Shown in pieces: positions 24,889-32,081 of a stretch of DNA of 64,000 nucleotides. The number at the start of each line of letters is the position of its first letter. The first letter of the stretch is position 1. Source of the stretch: Streptomyces sp. Je 1-369 (GTDB taxonomy: Bacteria; Actinomycetota; Actinomycetes; Streptomycetales; Streptomycetaceae); contig NZ_CP101750.1 in assembly GCF_026810505.1 (NCBI RefSeq), positions 2,819,254-2,883,253 on the forward strand, in the 5' to 3' direction. The notes under the pieces are model-generated. The model did not search any database and was not told the origin of the DNA. It saw only the letters and a list, made by a program, of their open reading frames with translations. The position numbers were made by a program, and so were the translations under genes.

Positions 24889-25809
24889 ATGTGGTGGGGC
24901 GTGGCCGCGGCACTGCTCGCGAACCTGCTCTACAGCACCGGATTCGTCCTGGAGAAGCGGGCGTTGACGGCGATGCCGTCGGTGAGCGTCCGCAACCCCG
25001 CCCGGCTGCTCCGGCAGGTGCTCGGCAGTCCGCTGTGGATCGGCGGCTCGCTGGCCCTGGCGGCGGGCTTCGGCGCGCAGCTCGCCGTCTACCGCACGCT
25101 GCCGATCGCCGCGGCGCAGGGCATCTTCGTGTCCGGCCTGGTCCTCCTGCTGCTGCTCTCCTCCGTCCTGCTCGGCGAGCGCACCTCTGGCCGCGAGCGG
25201 TACGCGGTCGCCGGAATCCTGATCGCGCTGCTCATGGTGGTCCTCTCGCTCAGCGAGGACAGCGACACGGTCGGCCACGGCGCGCCCGTGCCGCTGCTCC
25301 TCATGGTGTGCCTGCCGTCGCTCGCGGCGGGCGTCTGGCTGTACGGCTCCGCGGAGCGCCGCGCCAAGCACCGGCACCGGATGCCGACGGCGGGCGTCGA
25401 GTACGGCGTCGCGGTGGGGCTCCTGTACGGCGTGAGCTCACTCGCCATCAAGGGCGTGTCCAGCTATCTGACGACGGAGGACATCGGCGGCGCGGTCGGC
25501 GACCTGCTGCGCTCGCCCTACCCCTACTTGCTGCTCTTCACCGGCGCGTTCGGCCTGGTCATGTCGCAGGCGGCCCTCCAGCGCTGCCGGGCGTCCCTCA
25601 TCGTCCCCGTGTGCACGACGGTGACGTCGCTCTTCACGGCGGTGCTGGGGACGCTGGCGTTCGGCGAGGCGCTGCCGCACGAGCCGGTGCGCCTGACGCT
25701 GCGCATCGCGGGCACGGTCCTCGCTGTCTCCGTCCTCCTCGCCATGCCGAAGCACGACGACACCTCTCCCCGGCCCTCGACCGCTCCCAAGGAGTTGACC
25801 AGCGGATGA
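24889..25809 (+). CDS. EamA/DMT-like multispan membrane transporter
   Basis: 306 residues from ATG 24889, with about nine to ten hydrophobic helices in two repeats. Typical DMT features are FVLEKRALTAMP after helix 1 and the repeated ALQRCRASLIVPVCTTVTSLFTAVLGTLAFGE, ending in a conserved Glu. Members move sugars, nucleotide-sugars or polyprenyl-linked intermediates. In this operon the best guess is a flippase or exporter of the lipid-linked precursor that supplies the AftD-like enzyme outside the membrane. This is inference from context. Confidence 0.88.
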   Translation: MWWGVAAALLANLLYSTGFVLEKRALTAMPSVSVRNPARLLRQVLGSPLWIGGSLALAAGFGAQLAVYRTLPIAAAQGIFVSGLVLLLLLSSVLLGERTSGRERYAVAGILIALLMVVLSLSEDSDTVGHGAPVPLLLMVCLPSLAAGVWLYGSAERRAKHRHRMPTAGVEYGVAVGLLYGVSSLAIKGVSSYLTTEDIGGAVGDLLRSPYPYLLLFTGAFGLVMSQAALQRCRASLIVPVCTTVTSLFTAVLGTLAFGEALPHEPVRLTLRIAGTVLAVSVLLAMPKHDDTSPRPSTAPKELTSG

Positions 25810-26048
25810 ACCCCGAAGACCCGCTGCTGAAGATCCTCGCGTGCCCGCTGGACAAGGGACCGCTGCACCTGCTCGCCGCCGATGAGCCCCTCGTACCGGA
25901 GGAGTCGCTGTACAACCCGCGGCTGCGGCGCCGCTATCCGGTACTCGACGGCATACCGCAGCTGCTGCCCTCCTCCGGCGAGCAGGTCCCGGAGGAGGAG
26001 CACGAGCAGCTGCTCAAGCGAATGTCCCCGTCGCCGACGTCTCCGTAG
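25806..26048 (+). CDS. Trm112-like zinc-ribbon protein
   Basis: 80 residues from ATG 25806 (ATGA overlap). It has the Trm112/UPF0434 pattern LLKILACPLDKGPLHLL, then YNPRLRRRYPVLDGIPQLLP. Only one Cys remains, so zinc binding is probably lost, as in many bacterial members. In eukaryotes Trm112 stabilises and activates partner methyltransferases. Here it sits in an operon with two methyltransferases and just before a third, so it may serve one of them. The stop falls inside a 15-bp repeat array. Confidence 0.88.
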   Translation: MNPEDPLLKILACPLDKGPLHLLAADEPLVPEESLYNPRLRRRYPVLDGIPQLLPSSGEQVPEEEHEQLLKRMSPSPTSP

Positions 26049-26095
26049 CCGACGTCCCCGTAGCGAACGTCCCCCTAGCGAACGTCCCCGTGACG
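26021..26095. repeat. 15-bp minisatellite across the Trm112 stop codon
   Basis: Five contiguous 15-bp units related to GACGTCCCCGTAGCG occur at 26021, 26036, 26051, 26066 and 26081. The first two encode the end of the Trm112-like protein; the rest fill the gap before the FkbM gene. Units 2-4 each contain TAG in the coding frame or its neighbours. Confidence 0.85.
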
Positions 26096-26106
26096 AGAGG
26101 GTCCGC

Positions 26107-26910
26107 ATGACTTTCGCCGCCCGCGTGGCGCCCTATGTCCCCGACCGCCTGATCGCCTCCCTGGCCCGGCTCGTCTACCCGCGCTTCGAGCCGGAGCTCG
26201 CCCGGCTCGCCGACCTCTGCCCGCCGGGCTGCGGCACCGCGGTGGACGTCGGCGGCTGGTACGGCCCATGGTCGTACCGGCTCGCCTCGCGCGCGCGCCG
26301 CGTGGTGACCGTCGAGCCGGTGCCGCAGCTTGCGCGGCTCCTCGCGTCCGGCACGCCCCGCAACGTACGGGTGATCCAGGCCGCCGCGACGGACCGGCCC
26401 GGCACGGCCAGGCTCTGGCTGCCGCGCGGCGACCGCGGGGAGCGGGGCGTGTCGTCCCTGGTCCGCCGGGACATCCACGACGTGGCCGTGGACGTGCCGT
26501 GTCTGACCCTGGACGGCCTCGGCCTGCGGGACGTGCACTTCGTCAAGATCGACGTGGACGGCAACGAGCTGCGGGTCCTGCGCGGCGCGCGCGAGCTGAT
26601 CGCCCGCGACCGCCCGGCGATCTTCCTGGAGCTGGAGTCGCGCATCCAGCCGACCGCCCCGATCGTGGAGCTCCTCACCGGCCACCACGGCTATCGCGGC
26701 TGGGTGCTGCCGCACGACACCTGGCTGCCGCTCGACGCGTTCGACCTGGAGACACACCAGTCCGGCACGTCGTACGTCGTGTCCCAGGGCCTGCTGCGCC
26801 GGGTCCTCACGCCACGACCTCCCCGGTACGTCAACTCGGTCCTGTTCCTCCCCGACGGACACCGCCCGGGAGCGCTCGCGGTGCGCGACGATGGGGTGCA
26901 TGCCCGCTAG
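26107..26910 (+). CDS. FkbM family methyltransferase
   Basis: 267 residues from ATG 26107, with GAGAGGG upstream. The FkbM fold shows the SAM loop AVDVGGWYGPWSYRLA near residue 45, VVTVEPVPQLARLL, and the family-defining VHFVKIDVDGNELRVLRGA. FkbM enzymes O-methylate sugars, glycans and polyketides. It follows the coupled operon after 58 bp of minisatellite and is probably cotranscribed. It is thus a third methyltransferase acting on the same envelope product. It overlaps the next gene by 20 bases. Confidence 0.92.
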   Translation: MTFAARVAPYVPDRLIASLARLVYPRFEPELARLADLCPPGCGTAVDVGGWYGPWSYRLASRARRVVTVEPVPQLARLLASGTPRNVRVIQAAATDRPGTARLWLPRGDRGERGVSSLVRRDIHDVAVDVPCLTLDGLGLRDVHFVKIDVDGNELRVLRGARELIARDRPAIFLELESRIQPTAPIVELLTGHHGYRGWVLPHDTWLPLDAFDLETHQSGTSYVVSQGLLRRVLTPRPPRYVNSVLFLPDGHRPGALAVRDDGVHAR

Positions 26911-27514
26911 CTCCTCGCCCGCCCCCGGCCCGTTCACCGCGCTGGACTTCCAGCTGGTCCTGCTGCGCCGCATGGCCGACCACAACGCCGACCTGGTGGA
27001 GAGCGCACGGCACGCGCTGGGCGTCTCCGTCGCCGACATGCGGGAGGCCAACCGTCGCTGGCAGGCGATGACCCGGTCCTCGCGGTCGCGGGGCGCCGTC
27101 TCCCGGTACCGCTCGGTCCTCGGGCCGCCCGAGGCGACGGTCCGCCGCCGGATCGGCGACCTGGAGTGCGAGGCGCTGCTCTGGCCGGTGCCGCTCTGGC
27201 CCGACCTGCGCTTCGAGGTGCTGCGCGCGCCGAACGGGGCGGTGTGGAACGAGTGGCTGGTACGCGCGCCCGACGCGGCCGGACCCGAGCTGCGCACGCT
27301 CGCCGACCTCACGCCCTGGTCCTGCACGGTCGACGAGGCCGCCCGCGCCTTCGCACCGGCCCGCCCCATGGAGGGGACGGCGCCGACGCGGTGGGGCCTC
27401 GCGTTCGAGGCGGTGGACGGGGGCGGGGACGGGGGCGGTGCGCGATGGCACTGCGTGGCGGAGTTCACGTGGGGGCTGTTGCAGCGGGTGGAGGTCAGGG
27501 AGGCCGCCGGGTGA
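26891..27514 (+). CDS. Protein of unknown function, C-terminal hydrophilic domain
   Basis: 207 residues (ATG 26891; ATG 26900 is nearly as likely). I do not recognise a family. There is a helical N-terminus (FTALDFQLVLLRRMADHNADLVESARHALGVSVADMREANRRW, residues 15-57) followed by a more beta-like part rich in Trp (ALLWPVPLWPDLRFEV, WNEWLVRAP, RWHCVAEFTWG). There is no signal peptide or membrane helix. It overlaps the FkbM gene by 20 bases, so it is coupled to it, but an operon role is unproven. Codon use is like that of its neighbours. Confidence 0.75.
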   Translation: MGCMPASSSPAPGPFTALDFQLVLLRRMADHNADLVESARHALGVSVADMREANRRWQAMTRSSRSRGAVSRYRSVLGPPEATVRRRIGDLECEALLWPVPLWPDLRFEVLRAPNGAVWNEWLVRAPDAAGPELRTLADLTPWSCTVDEAARAFAPARPMEGTAPTRWGLAFEAVDGGGDGGGARWHCVAEFTWGLLQRVEVREAAG

Positions 27515-27576
27515 CCCGGAGCCTTGACCACGCGCGCCCCGCCGCCCGCCCGGCGCCCGCCCGGCGCGCGCCCCAC

Positions 27577-27591
27577 TTGCCGCGGGGGCAA
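27577..27591. promoter_or_regulatory. LysR-type binding site candidate
   Basis: TTGCC, five bases, GGCAA is a T-N13-A dyad 53 bp upstream of the LysR start. It fits the autoregulatory site of CysB/CbbR/YeiE-like regulators. Confidence 0.45.
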
Positions 27592-27644
27592 AAGCCCGTA
27601 CGCGGACTTGTTCGCCACCTCCAACATCTGCTTATGATTCGGCG

Positions 27645-28550
27645 GTGTTCGATTCGCGGCACATCAAGACGTTCCACGAGGTGGTCCGGGCCGGTTCGTA
27701 CTCGGCGGCCGCCCGTTCCCTCGGCTATACCCAGCCGGCGATAACCCAGCAGATGAAGGCCCTCGAACGGTCCGTGGGCACCCCGCTGTTCACCCGCGTC
27801 GGCCGCCGCATGCGCCTGACGGAGGCCGGTGAGGCGCTGTCGCGGCACGCGGGGATCATCCTGGACGACATCTCCGCCGCCCAGCAGCAGATGAACGCGA
27901 TCACGCGGCTGCGCTCGGGACGCGTGCGGGTCTGCGCGTTCCCCAGCGCCAACGCGACGCTCATCCCGGAGGCCCTGGCCCGGCTCGCCTCGGGCCACCC
28001 CGGCGTGCGCGTGGAGCTCCTGGAGGACGAGCCGCCCGAGTCGCTGCGGCGAGTGGTGCGCGGCGAGTGCGACATCACGCTGGCCTTCACGTATCCCGGG
28101 CTGCACGACGAGGTGCCCGACGAGCTGGCGGAGATCCCGCTCCTGGAGGATCAGCTGACCGTGCTGCTGCCCACCGGGCACCGCCTGGCGCGCCAGCGTT
28201 CGGTCAAGCTCGCCGAGCTGGCCGAGGAGCGGTGGATCGCGGGCTGCCCGCGCTGCCGCGCGAACTTCCTGCACGAGTGCGCCGAGCTTGGCTTCGCGCC
28301 CGAGATCGCGTTCACCACCGACGACAACCTGGTGGTGCAGAGCCTGGTCGCCGAGGGGCTCGGCATCGCGATGATGCCGGGTCTCGTCCTGAACTTCCTG
28401 TGTCACCGCAAGGTGACCGGCCGCGCCCTGGACCCGGCGTCGCGGCGCCAGGTGTCGGCGTACGTCCTCAAGGACCATCTGCGGATCCCGGCCACCGCGC
28501 TGGTGCTCGACGAGCTGAAGACGGTGGCCGCCAACCGCGTCGGCTGCTGA
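27645..28550 (+). CDS. LysR family regulator (YeiE/CbbR-like)
   Basis: 301 residues from GTG 27645. The N-terminal winged helix (IKTFHEVVRAGSYSAAARSLG, TQPAITQQMKALE) and effector domain (RVRVCAFPSANATLIPEAL; TVLLPTGHRLA; LSLVAEGLG-like VQSLVAEGLGIAMMPG) are complete. CxxC (GCPRCRANF) in the effector domain may sense a redox or sulfur signal. It is followed on the same strand by cysteine dioxygenase and a YeiH-type exporter; in enterobacteria YeiE controls yeiH in response to sulfite. Control of these two genes is therefore the best hypothesis. Confidence 0.9.
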   Translation: MFDSRHIKTFHEVVRAGSYSAAARSLGYTQPAITQQMKALERSVGTPLFTRVGRRMRLTEAGEALSRHAGIILDDISAAQQQMNAITRLRSGRVRVCAFPSANATLIPEALARLASGHPGVRVELLEDEPPESLRRVVRGECDITLAFTYPGLHDEVPDELAEIPLLEDQLTVLLPTGHRLARQRSVKLAELAEERWIAGCPRCRANFLHECAELGFAPEIAFTTDDNLVVQSLVAEGLGIAMMPGLVLNFLCHRKVTGRALDPASRRQVSAYVLKDHLRIPATALVLDELKTVAANRVGC

Positions 28551-28661
28551 TCACCACCGCTTCCGCCGCCACTTCCACGGGGCCATCCATAAGCGGAAGT
28601 TGGGGGGTGGCCAAAAGACTGTCGTTGGACGTGATGGATCGGGCGGCGCGACGCTGCCCGT

Positions 28662-29231
28662 ATGAGCACTCCGACCGCGTACCGGGCCGCCCGGACCACA
28701 GAGCGCCTCGACACCCTCGTCGCCGACGTGCGCGAGGCCGTGGGGCGCGGCCTGCCTCCCGACCTGACCGCGTACCTGGTCGGCGAACGGCTCGCCCCCC
28801 ACCTCGGCTCCACCGACCTGCTCACCGACGAACAGCGCGAGGGCGACCCCGAGCGCTACCGCCAGCACGTCCTGCACGCCGAGCACGACGGCAGCTTCTC
28901 GATCGTGGCACTGGTCTGGCTGCCCGGACAGCGGACCTCCGTCCACGACCACGTGTCGTGGTGCGTCACGGGCGTGCACGAGGGCGAGGAGCAGGAGCGG
29001 CGCTACCGCCTGGTGCCCGCCGCGGGACCCGGCGGCGCGGCCCGCCTCGTCGCCACGGAGGACGTCGTCAATCCGCAGGGCTCGGTGTGCGGTTTCGCGC
29101 CGCCCGGCGACATCCACCGGGTGTGGAACGCCTGCGGCACGCTCGCGATATCGATCCACATCTACGGCGCGGACATAGCCCGCCTGGGCAGCAGCGTCCG
29201 CCGGGTGTACGAACTCCCGGCCGACCGGTAA
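28662..29231 (+). CDS. Cysteine dioxygenase
   Basis: 189 residues from ATG 28662. It is a cupin of the type I cysteine dioxygenase family: iron ligands H95 and H97 (SVHDHVSWC) and H152 (PGDIHRV), with Cys101 close to the position of the mammalian Cys-Tyr cofactor. The enzyme oxidises L-cysteine with O2 to cysteine sulfinate, which is later broken down to pyruvate and sulfite. Its stop overlaps the start of a YeiH-like exporter (TAATG), linking the two products. The leader (28551-28661) has a GGCCA/TGGCC dyad that may bind the LysR regulator. Confidence 0.93.
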   Translation: MSTPTAYRAARTTERLDTLVADVREAVGRGLPPDLTAYLVGERLAPHLGSTDLLTDEQREGDPERYRQHVLHAEHDGSFSIVALVWLPGQRTSVHDHVSWCVTGVHEGEEQERRYRLVPAAGPGGAARLVATEDVVNPQGSVCGFAPPGDIHRVWNACGTLAISIHIYGADIARLGSSVRRVYELPADR

Positions 29232-30349
29232 TGGCACTGCTCGGGGAGCGCACCGGCAGGTCCCGCGACCACCGCCCCGTCACACCCGCGGCGCCCCCGC
29301 GGCGCACCCCGGGGAAGCTGCCGGGCCTGGCGCTCGCGGCGACAGGCGTCGCCGTCGCCTGGGGCGTGCACCACCTCGTGCCGGGCGTCCCGATGCTCAC
29401 CGTGGCCGTGGTCCTCGGCATCGCGGCGGCCCATGTGCCGGGCGCGGCGCACGCGTTCGTACGCGGCTCCGGCAAGGCGGGACTGACGTTCGCGGGCAAG
29501 CGGCTGATGCGGGTCGGCGTCGTGCTGCTCGGCCTGAAGCTGAGCCTGGACGACGTGCTGGGGCTCGGCTGGGCGTCGGTCGGGATGGTGCTCTGCGTGG
29601 TCGCGGTCACCTTCCTCGGCACGTGGTGGCTGGGCCGCAGGATGGGGCTGCGCGGCGACCAGCCGCTGCTGATCGCCACCGGCTATTCGATCTGCGGCGC
29701 CTCCGCGATCGGCGCGGTCAGCGAGGTGTCCGAGAGCGACGAGCGGGACACGGCCACCTCGGTGGCTCTCGTGACCCTCTGCGGCACGCTCGCCATCGCC
29801 GTACTGCCGCTGCTGCAAGGCCCGTTGGGGCTCAGCGACGCGGAGTTCGGGCGCTGGGTCGGGGCGAGCGTGCACGACGTGGGCCAGGTCGTGGCGACGG
29901 CGCAGACCGCGGGTGCGGGGGCGCTGGGCGACGCGGTCCTGGTCAAGCTGATGCGGGTCGCCCTGCTCGCGCCGCTCGTCGCGGCGGTGGCCCTCTCGGT
30001 ACGGGCGCGCCGGCAGGGGCGCGGCTCGGCCGAGGAGGTCGCGGGGGCCTCCGGGACGACTGACGCGGACGGGACGGCCGGGACCAAGCGGCCGCCCCTC
30101 GTGCCGCTCTTCGTCGTCGGCTTCCTCGCCATGGTGGCGCTGCGCACGACCGGGTGGCTGCCGGGCGGGGCGATCGACGCGGCGGGGACGGTGCAGGAAC
30201 TCCTGCTCGCCACCGCGCTGTTCGGCCTCGGCAGCGCGGTCGACCTGCCGTCCCTCACGCGCACGGGCGGACGGGTCGCGGCGCTCGGTCTCGTCTCGTG
30301 GGGTGTGATCGCGGGGATCTCGTACGTGGGTGTGGTGCTGACGTACTGA
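29231..30349 (+). CDS. YeiH family (UPF0324) putative sulfite/sulfate or organosulfonate exporter
   Basis: 372 residues from ATG 29231 (TAATG overlap). There are ten or so membrane helices, with YeiH-family phrases GKRLMRVGVVLLGLKLSL, ATGYSICGASAIGAVSEV and ASVHDVGQVVATAQTAG. Family members are annotated as sulfate exporters, and enterobacterial YeiH is linked to sulfite stress. Coupled to cysteine dioxygenase, it plausibly exports sulfite or a sulfinate made from excess cysteine. A 30-residue charged loop (EEVAGASGTTDADGTAG) splits the helices in the middle. Confidence 0.9.
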   Translation: MALLGERTGRSRDHRPVTPAAPPRRTPGKLPGLALAATGVAVAWGVHHLVPGVPMLTVAVVLGIAAAHVPGAAHAFVRGSGKAGLTFAGKRLMRVGVVLLGLKLSLDDVLGLGWASVGMVLCVVAVTFLGTWWLGRRMGLRGDQPLLIATGYSICGASAIGAVSEVSESDERDTATSVALVTLCGTLAIAVLPLLQGPLGLSDAEFGRWVGASVHDVGQVVATAQTAGAGALGDAVLVKLMRVALLAPLVAAVALSVRARRQGRGSAEEVAGASGTTDADGTAGTKRPPLVPLFVVGFLAMVALRTTGWLPGGAIDAAGTVQELLLATALFGLGSAVDLPSLTRTGGRVAALGLVSWGVIAGISYVGVVLTY

Positions 30350-30400
30350 GGGACGCATCACCTGAAAGCCCCCGTCGGACGTCACCGGCACCGATCGCAG

Positions 30401-30437
30401 CGACGCCGTCTCCCCCGTCCCAGGGGAGGCGGCGTCG
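30401..30437 (+). terminator. Stem-loop terminator after the YeiH-like gene
   Basis: A 15-bp stem (one G-T pair) with arms CGACGCCGTCTCCCC and its partner and a seven-base loop lies 52 bp after the stop. It separates the sulfur unit from matB. Confidence 0.75.
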
Positions 30438-30518
30438 CCGTATGTCGCGTCTGCCCCCTCATCGGCGTAAGACTCTCCTGACACCCGGTGCAGATGACGA
30501 CAACGAGGAGTACGAGAC

Positions 30519-31997
30519 GTGGATCCCCTCTTCCCGGCCCTGGACACCGCGCACGGCGAGGCCCTCCGGTTCGGCGACCGCTCACTGACCTACCCCGAAC
30601 TGGCTTCGGTCGCGGGCCCCTTGGCGCTGAGGCTGCGTGACGTCGGCCGGGTCGCCGTGTGGGCGACGCCGTCCCTGGAGACGGCGGTGGGCGTGGTCGC
30701 GGCGCTGCTCGCGGGCGTACCGGCCGTGCCGCTCAACCCGAAGTCGGGTGACTCCGAACTCACGCACATCGTGCGCGACAGCGCGCCGACGCTGGTGCTG
30801 GCGGAGGCGGGGGCGGAGCTCCCGCCCGCGCTGGCGGCCTTGGACCGCCACGACGTCGACGTCGACGCCCACGCCCATGTCCACGTACGCGAAGACGACG
30901 GCCCCCACCCCACCCCCTCCCTTGCCGCCGAACCGGCCCCGGAATCCCCCGCCCTGATCGTCTACACCTCCGGCACCACGGGCCCGCCCAAGGGCGCCGT
31001 GCTGCCCCGCCGCGCGATCGCCGCCACCCTCGACGCCCTGGCGGACGCCTGGCAGTGGACCGGTGACGACGTCCTGGTGCACGGCCTGCCCCTGTTCCAC
31101 GTGCACGGCCTCATCCTCGGCACGCTGGGACCGCTGCGACGCGGCGGCTCCGTGCGGCACCTGGGCCGGTTCGGCACCGAGGGCGTGACGCGCGAGCTCG
31201 GTGCGGGGGCGACGATGCTGTTCGGGGTGCCGACGATGTACCACCGGATCGCCGAGGCCCTGCCGGACGACCCGGAGCTGGCGAAGGCGCTGGCCGGGGC
31301 GCGCCTGCTCGTGTCCGGCTCGGCGGCGCTCCCGGTCCACGACCACGAGCGCATCGCCGCCGCCACGGGCCGCCGCGTCATCGAGCGGTACGGCATGACG
31401 GAGACCCTCATGAACACCAGCGTCCGCGCGGACGGCGAGCCCCGCGCGGGCGCGGTCGGCGTGCCGCTGCCCGGCGTCGAGCTGCGCCTGGTGGACGAGG
31501 CGGGCGACGAGGTGACGGCGGACGACCCGGAGGCGGTCGGCGAGATCCAGGTACGCGGCCCGAACCTCTTCACGGAGTACCTGAACCGCCCGGACGCGAC
31601 CGCGGCGGCCTTCGCTCCCGGCGGCTGGTTCCGCACCGGCGACATGGCGGTGCGGGACCCCGACGGCTACGTGCGCATCGTCGGCCGCAAGGCCACCGAC
31701 CTCATCAAGAGCGGCGGTTACAAGATCGGCGCGGGCGAGATCGAGAACGCGCTCCTCGCCCACGAGGGAGTACGCGAGGCCGCGGTCACCGGCGAACCGG
31801 ACCCCGACCTGGGCGAACGCATCGTGGCCTGGGTGGTACCCACGGACGCCGCCACCCCGCCCGCCGCGAAGGACCTGGCGGACCACGTGGCCACCTCCCT
31901 CGCCCCGCACAAGCGCCCGCGGGTCGTGCGCTACCTGGAGTCCCTGCCGCGCAACGACATGGGCAAGATCATGAAGCGGGCGCTGACGCAGCAGTAG
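30519..31997 (+). CDS. matB: Malonyl-CoA synthetase MatB
   Basis: 492 residues from ATG 30519, with AACGAGGAG upstream. It is an ANL-superfamily adenylating enzyme: P-loop IVYTSGTTGPPKGAV, ERYGMTE, and the late hinge GRKATDLIKSGGYKIGAGEIE. It closely matches my memory of the S. coelicolor MatB protein, including LFHVHGLILG, LFGVPTMYHRIAE and RNDMGKIMKRAL. It joins malonate to CoA with ATP, supplying malonyl-CoA without acetyl-CoA carboxylase. There is no matC or matA beside it. It is bounded by terminators on both sides, so it is monocistronic. Confidence 0.95.
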   Translation: MDPLFPALDTAHGEALRFGDRSLTYPELASVAGPLALRLRDVGRVAVWATPSLETAVGVVAALLAGVPAVPLNPKSGDSELTHIVRDSAPTLVLAEAGAELPPALAALDRHDVDVDAHAHVHVREDDGPHPTPSLAAEPAPESPALIVYTSGTTGPPKGAVLPRRAIAATLDALADAWQWTGDDVLVHGLPLFHVHGLILGTLGPLRRGGSVRHLGRFGTEGVTRELGAGATMLFGVPTMYHRIAEALPDDPELAKALAGARLLVSGSAALPVHDHERIAAATGRRVIERYGMTETLMNTSVRADGEPRAGAVGVPLPGVELRLVDEAGDEVTADDPEAVGEIQVRGPNLFTEYLNRPDATAAAFAPGGWFRTGDMAVRDPDGYVRIVGRKATDLIKSGGYKIGAGEIENALLAHEGVREAAVTGEPDPDLGERIVAWVVPTDAATPPAAKDLADHVATSLAPHKRPRVVRYLESLPRNDMGKIMKRALTQQ

Positions 31998-32033
31998 AGC
32001 CTTCCCGTGGAGCCCGCGGAGCCCGCGGAGCCC

Positions 32034-32074
32034 GTGGGGCCCCGCGTCGGTCGGCGATCGACACGGGGCCCCAC
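32034..32074. terminator. Bidirectional terminator between matB and the subtilase
   Basis: Perfect 11-bp outer arms GTGGGGCCCCG and CGGGGCCCCAC enclose a smaller GTCGG-type inner hairpin. It follows three 9-bp GAGCCCGCG repeats (about 32010-32036). Confidence 0.75.
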
Positions 32075-32081
32075 CGCAGGG

